Below, in pieces: positions 7,485 to 9,937 of a stretch of 9,937 bases of DNA. The position numbers and the translations under genes are program-made. The stretch covers positions 1-9,937 of the forward strand of contig CAZWLP010000082.1 of NCBI GenBank assembly GCA_964634565.1, given 5' to 3'. The stretch is from JAUVKT01 sp964634565 (lineage in GTDB: Bacteria > Bacteroidota > Bacteroidia > Bacteroidales > VadinHA17). The notes beneath the pieces are model-generated. The model ran no database searches, had not been told where the DNA came from, and was given only the letters and a program-made list of their open reading frames with translations. Each line of letters starts with the position of its first letter. Position 1 is the first letter of the stretch.

Positions 7485-7617
7485 GATATATTTTTAAGAG
7501 ATTACCCCTTTAAATGAATCTTATTATGTATGGTCTTGTATAATACATTCTGATTGGCAGTAACACCTTTAGCCATAAACCTTTTAAACTTCTTAAACTT
7601 ATTCAACTCTTTTTTGC

Positions 7618-7625
7618 TATATTTG
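7618..7625 (+). promoter_or_regulatory. Candidate -7 element of the PpiD-like gene
   Basis: TATATTTG matches TAnnTTTG exactly and lies 40 bases before the ATG at 7666, giving an expected leader of about 34 bases. The -33 region (about 7590-7600) has no clear TTTG. An alternative upstream pair exists, TTG at 7419-7421 and TATATTTC at 7443-7450 with a 21-base spacer, which would give a leader of about 210 bases crossing the palindrome of repeat B. Consensus evidence only. Confidence 0.4.
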
Positions 7626-7665
7626 TCGCCTGAAAATTGATTAAACAAAATTAAAGAGTAAATAG

Positions 7666-9789
7666 ATGTCAGTTCTACAAACGATGCGCGAGAGAGCCGG
7701 GGCACTTCTGGCAGTGATAATCGGAATCACAATTATTGTATTTGTACTATCAGACTCACTCGGAGGAGGAAAGGGTCAAAACAGGCAGGCAAAGAAGTAT
7801 TATGAAATAGCAACTATTGACGGTGAGAGTTATTCTTATCAGGACTTTGATGCCAGGATACAGAATCTCGCAGAGATTTATAAAATGTCGGGTACATCAC
7901 AAATAACAGAAGCCTTATCTGAAACCATGAGAGAACAAATATGGACTCAGATGGTTGAAGATAAATTGCTGGGAGAAGAGATGGACAAGATAGGTATTGG
8001 AGTAAGTACCGATGAAGTTGATAATATGGTACTGGGAGATGAGCCGCATCCGATTGTGCAGCAGCTTTTCGCAAACCAGGAGACGGGTGTTCTTGATAAA
8101 TCCTTCCTTGTTAACTTCTTAAAGGCTACCGAATATGATCCTCAGACAAAGGCCTACTGGTTATATTTTGAGGATGAGATTGTTAAATCAAAGTCGAAGG
8201 AAAAACTCAGTCTTCTGATATCAAAGGCCCTTTACGTTACAGGAAAGCAGGTGGAGTATGAAGCCATGGTCAACTCCAGGAGTGTTGATTTTAGTTTTGT
8301 AATGAAGCCCTTTTCCTCTGTTGCAGATTCTTCTGTATCAGTAAGTCAGAAAGAAATTCAGGATTATTATAATAAGAATAAAGAATCCTATATGCAGGAA
8401 GCATCAAGGAGTATGGAATATGTAGAATTCGAGGTTGTGGCATCAGAGGAAGATATCAGGGAAACTGAAGAAAAGATCAGGGAATATATTGAAGAATTCA
8501 AGACCACTGATGATCCTGTTCAGTTTATTAATCTATCATCCGATACAAGACATTTTGAGTTATATCAATCAATCGATGAAATACCTGAAATACTTAAACC
8601 TCTGGCGCTTAAAGGAAAATCCGGTGAAGTATTTGGACCCTATGTTGAGAACGAAACATACAAGTTAGCCAAGGTACTTGATGTTGAGAACCGACCAGAC
8701 TCTGTTCATGTACGACACATTCTCCTGTCGACATCCACCTATGGAACACGGGAAGCAGCAAAGAATATGGCTGACAGTCTTAAACAGCTTGTTGAGTCAG
8801 GCTCAGACTTTGCCACCCTTGCAGTTATTAATTCAGACGACCAGGGATCTGCACAGCTAGGAGGTGATCTTGGATGGTTCAGGGAAGGACAGATGGTAAC
8901 ACCCTTTAATAATGCCTGTTTTGAAAATTCCACTGGCGACCTGATTATTGCAGAAACAACTTATGGATACCATCTGATCGATATACTCGACCAGAGGGGT
9001 AGTACCAGGAAGTATCACATGGGTATTATCGACCGAAGCATTGAGCCCAGCTCAACTACTTATCAGGATATTTACTCAAAAGCCAGCAGGTTTGCGGGAA
9101 TGAATAACACATACGAAAAGTTCAACAATGCAATTGCCGAAGATGACAATCTTTACAAAAAGCTGGCAACTAACCTCGGGCCTGAAGAAAAAGTTATAGC
9201 CGGACTGGAATCTCCGCGTTATCTTATTATGTCTCTTTTCGAGACAGATAAAAACAATATTATTCTTGACAGAAGCGAGCAGGCTGTATTCGAGCTGGGC
9301 AATAAATTTATAATTGCTTATTGCACAGAGGTAAAAGAAGAAGGCTATGCAGATATCGGAAGTGTGGAGAGCGATATCAGGTATGTTTTGTTAAAAGACA
9401 AAAAGGGAGATAAGATTATTAGCGACTTTAACTCTAAAATTGACGGCCTTGATAATATTGATGATATATCATCAACCCTGAATTTAAATGTTCAGGAAGC
9501 AACTTCTATTAACTTTAATTCTTTTTCTATTCCAGCGGCAGGAATTGAACCTGCAGTTATATCAACAGCTGTAAAAATGGAAGAAGGAGATATATCAGCA
9601 CCTGTAAAAGGAGAGAACGGAGTATTTGTAATAGCAGTTAACAGTGTTATTGATAATCCTGCGGCACAGACTGAAGATGTATTAAAAAGAAGATTATCAT
9701 CTAATTTTCAGGTAAGAGCTATCTACGAAGCATTTGAAGCCTTAAAAGACAAGGCGGAGATTAAGGATATGAGATATAAGTTTTATTAG
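7666..9789 (+). CDS. ppiD: PpiD/SurA-like periplasmic peptidyl-prolyl cis-trans isomerase, membrane anchored
   Basis: A foldase for exported proteins, anchored in the inner membrane and acting in the periplasm. The N-terminus (MSVLQTMRER) is a short basic cytoplasmic tail followed by one membrane helix (about 11-29), matching the PpiD N-in topology. A SurA/PpiD-type N-terminal chaperone region covers about 45-210. A parvulin (rotamase) domain spans about 345-443, with VHVRHILLST (347-356), GGDLGWFREGQM (399-410) and YGYHLIDIL (433-441). Residues 445-707 form a second extracytoplasmic half, with a possible degenerate rotamase-like segment, usual in the long ~700-residue Bacteroidota PpiD proteins. 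AAAGAG at 7653-7658 is a suitable purine-rich site seven bases before the ATG; M7 is a less likely start because it would remove half of the basic tail. It is followed by a strong terminator and so appears monocistronic. The family call is firm; the symbol follows architecture. Confidence 0.92.
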   Translation: MSVLQTMRERAGALLAVIIGITIIVFVLSDSLGGGKGQNRQAKKYYEIATIDGESYSYQDFDARIQNLAEIYKMSGTSQITEALSETMREQIWTQMVEDKLLGEEMDKIGIGVSTDEVDNMVLGDEPHPIVQQLFANQETGVLDKSFLVNFLKATEYDPQTKAYWLYFEDEIVKSKSKEKLSLLISKALYVTGKQVEYEAMVNSRSVDFSFVMKPFSSVADSSVSVSQKEIQDYYNKNKESYMQEASRSMEYVEFEVVASEEDIRETEEKIREYIEEFKTTDDPVQFINLSSDTRHFELYQSIDEIPEILKPLALKGKSGEVFGPYVENETYKLAKVLDVENRPDSVHVRHILLSTSTYGTREAAKNMADSLKQLVESGSDFATLAVINSDDQGSAQLGGDLGWFREGQMVTPFNNACFENSTGDLIIAETTYGYHLIDILDQRGSTRKYHMGIIDRSIEPSSTTYQDIYSKASRFAGMNNTYEKFNNAIAEDDNLYKKLATNLGPEEKVIAGLESPRYLIMSLFETDKNNIILDRSEQAVFELGNKFIIAYCTEVKEEGYADIGSVESDIRYVLLKDKKGDKIISDFNSKIDGLDNIDDISSTLNLNVQEATSINFNSFSIPAAGIEPAVISTAVKMEEGDISAPVKGENGVFVIAVNSVIDNPAAQTEDVLKRRLSSNFQVRAIYEAFEALKDKAEIKDMRYKFY

Positions 9790-9813
9790 GACTTACTCAA
9801 CAGTATAATACTT

Positions 9814-9845
9814 AAAGGGTGTTGCTTATGCGACACCTTTTTTTT
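9814..9845 (+). terminator. Intrinsic terminator of the PpiD-like gene
   Basis: The left arm AAAGGGTGTTGC (9814-9825) pairs with GCGACACCTTTT (9830-9841) as a 12-base-pair stem with two G-U wobbles and a TTAT loop, and eight T residues run from 9838 to 9845. It starts 25 bases after the ppiD stop codon. This is the clearest terminator in the window. Confidence 0.92.
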
Positions 9846-9889
9846 ATCTCATCTTATGATTGGGATAAAGAGTAAGTGCAAAGAGAATA

Positions 9890-9905
9890 GGAAACCGGGA
9901 AACCG
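9890..9905. repeat. Tandem octamer (GGAAACCG) x2 in a purine-rich tail
   Basis: Two exact head-to-tail copies, 9890-9897 and 9898-9905. The flanking 9866-9937 is rich in A and G on the plus strand and richer in G than the rest of the window. The segment after the terminator holds no recognisable gene start. It may be the edge of an intergenic low-complexity repeat or a leader of the next gene. Confidence 0.6.
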
Positions 9906-9937
9906 GCGAAGGGGTAAGAGCGGAGAGGTAAGGAACC

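Noticed and set aside
7358..7665. Riboswitch or structured leader RNA upstream of glnN
   Set aside because: The candidate -7 element places the start of glnN transcription about 10 bases before its ATG, so the hairpins lie upstream of the transcript. No known glutamine-riboswitch pattern is recognisable.
7502..7705. Minus-strand open frame of 67 codons between glnN and ppiD
   Set aside because: It overlaps the ppiD start and its likely promoter, has low-complexity Lys/Asn/Phe content, and matches no family I recognise. It looks like a chance frame in AT-rich DNA.
9856..9937. Plus-strand frame open to the window end (starts MIGIKSK)
   Set aside because: Only 27 codons, very rich in Lys/Arg because the DNA is purine-rich, no ribosome binding site, and it includes the tandem octamer. 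It cannot be supported as a gene.

Overview
The window looks like a piece of a Bacteroidota chromosome, most likely Bacteroidales or a close relative. The evidence is a Bacteroidetes-type PurM, a type III glutamine synthetase of 729 residues, a PorE-like OmpA/TPR/beta-propeller protein of the type IX secretion system, a long PpiD-like foldase, weak purine-only ribosome binding sites, and several -7 elements of the Bacteroidetes TAnnTTTG form. The DNA is AT-rich throughout. I see no insertion sequence, phage gene, CRISPR array, tRNA or rRNA, and no sign of recent transfer except possibly the odd last ~50 bases.

Layout: (1) 1-827, minus strand: 5' part of purM, cut by the window edge. (2) 828-980: divergent intergenic region. 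(3) 981-3065, plus: secreted M28-fold protein with a PA-like domain, a divergent catalytic motif and an unassigned C-terminal third. (4) 3067-5040, minus: PorE-like protein, tail-to-tail with gene 3 and separated from it by one base. (5) 5041-5167: short gap with a good promoter for the PorE-like gene. (6) 5168-7357, minus: glnN. (7) 7358-7665: divergent control region of 308 bases with two clear direct repeats of 42 bases, a possible third degenerate copy and a perfect hairpin. (8) 7666-9789, plus: PpiD-like membrane-anchored peptidyl-prolyl isomerase. (9) 9790-9937: strong intrinsic terminator, then a purine-rich tail with a tandem octamer.

The genes do not form one operon or pathway. purM (purine synthesis) and glnN (ammonium assimilation) are cytoplasmic nitrogen-metabolism housekeeping genes. 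The M28-like protein, the PorE-like protein and PpiD all act in the envelope (periplasmic hydrolysis, outer-membrane/peptidoglycan anchoring of secretion machinery, folding of exported proteins). Each gene appears to have its own transcription unit.

I found no convincing undescribed multi-gene system. The items most worth a second look are the repeat-containing control region between glnN and ppiD, and the M28-like enzyme, whose usual general-base glutamate is replaced by proline.
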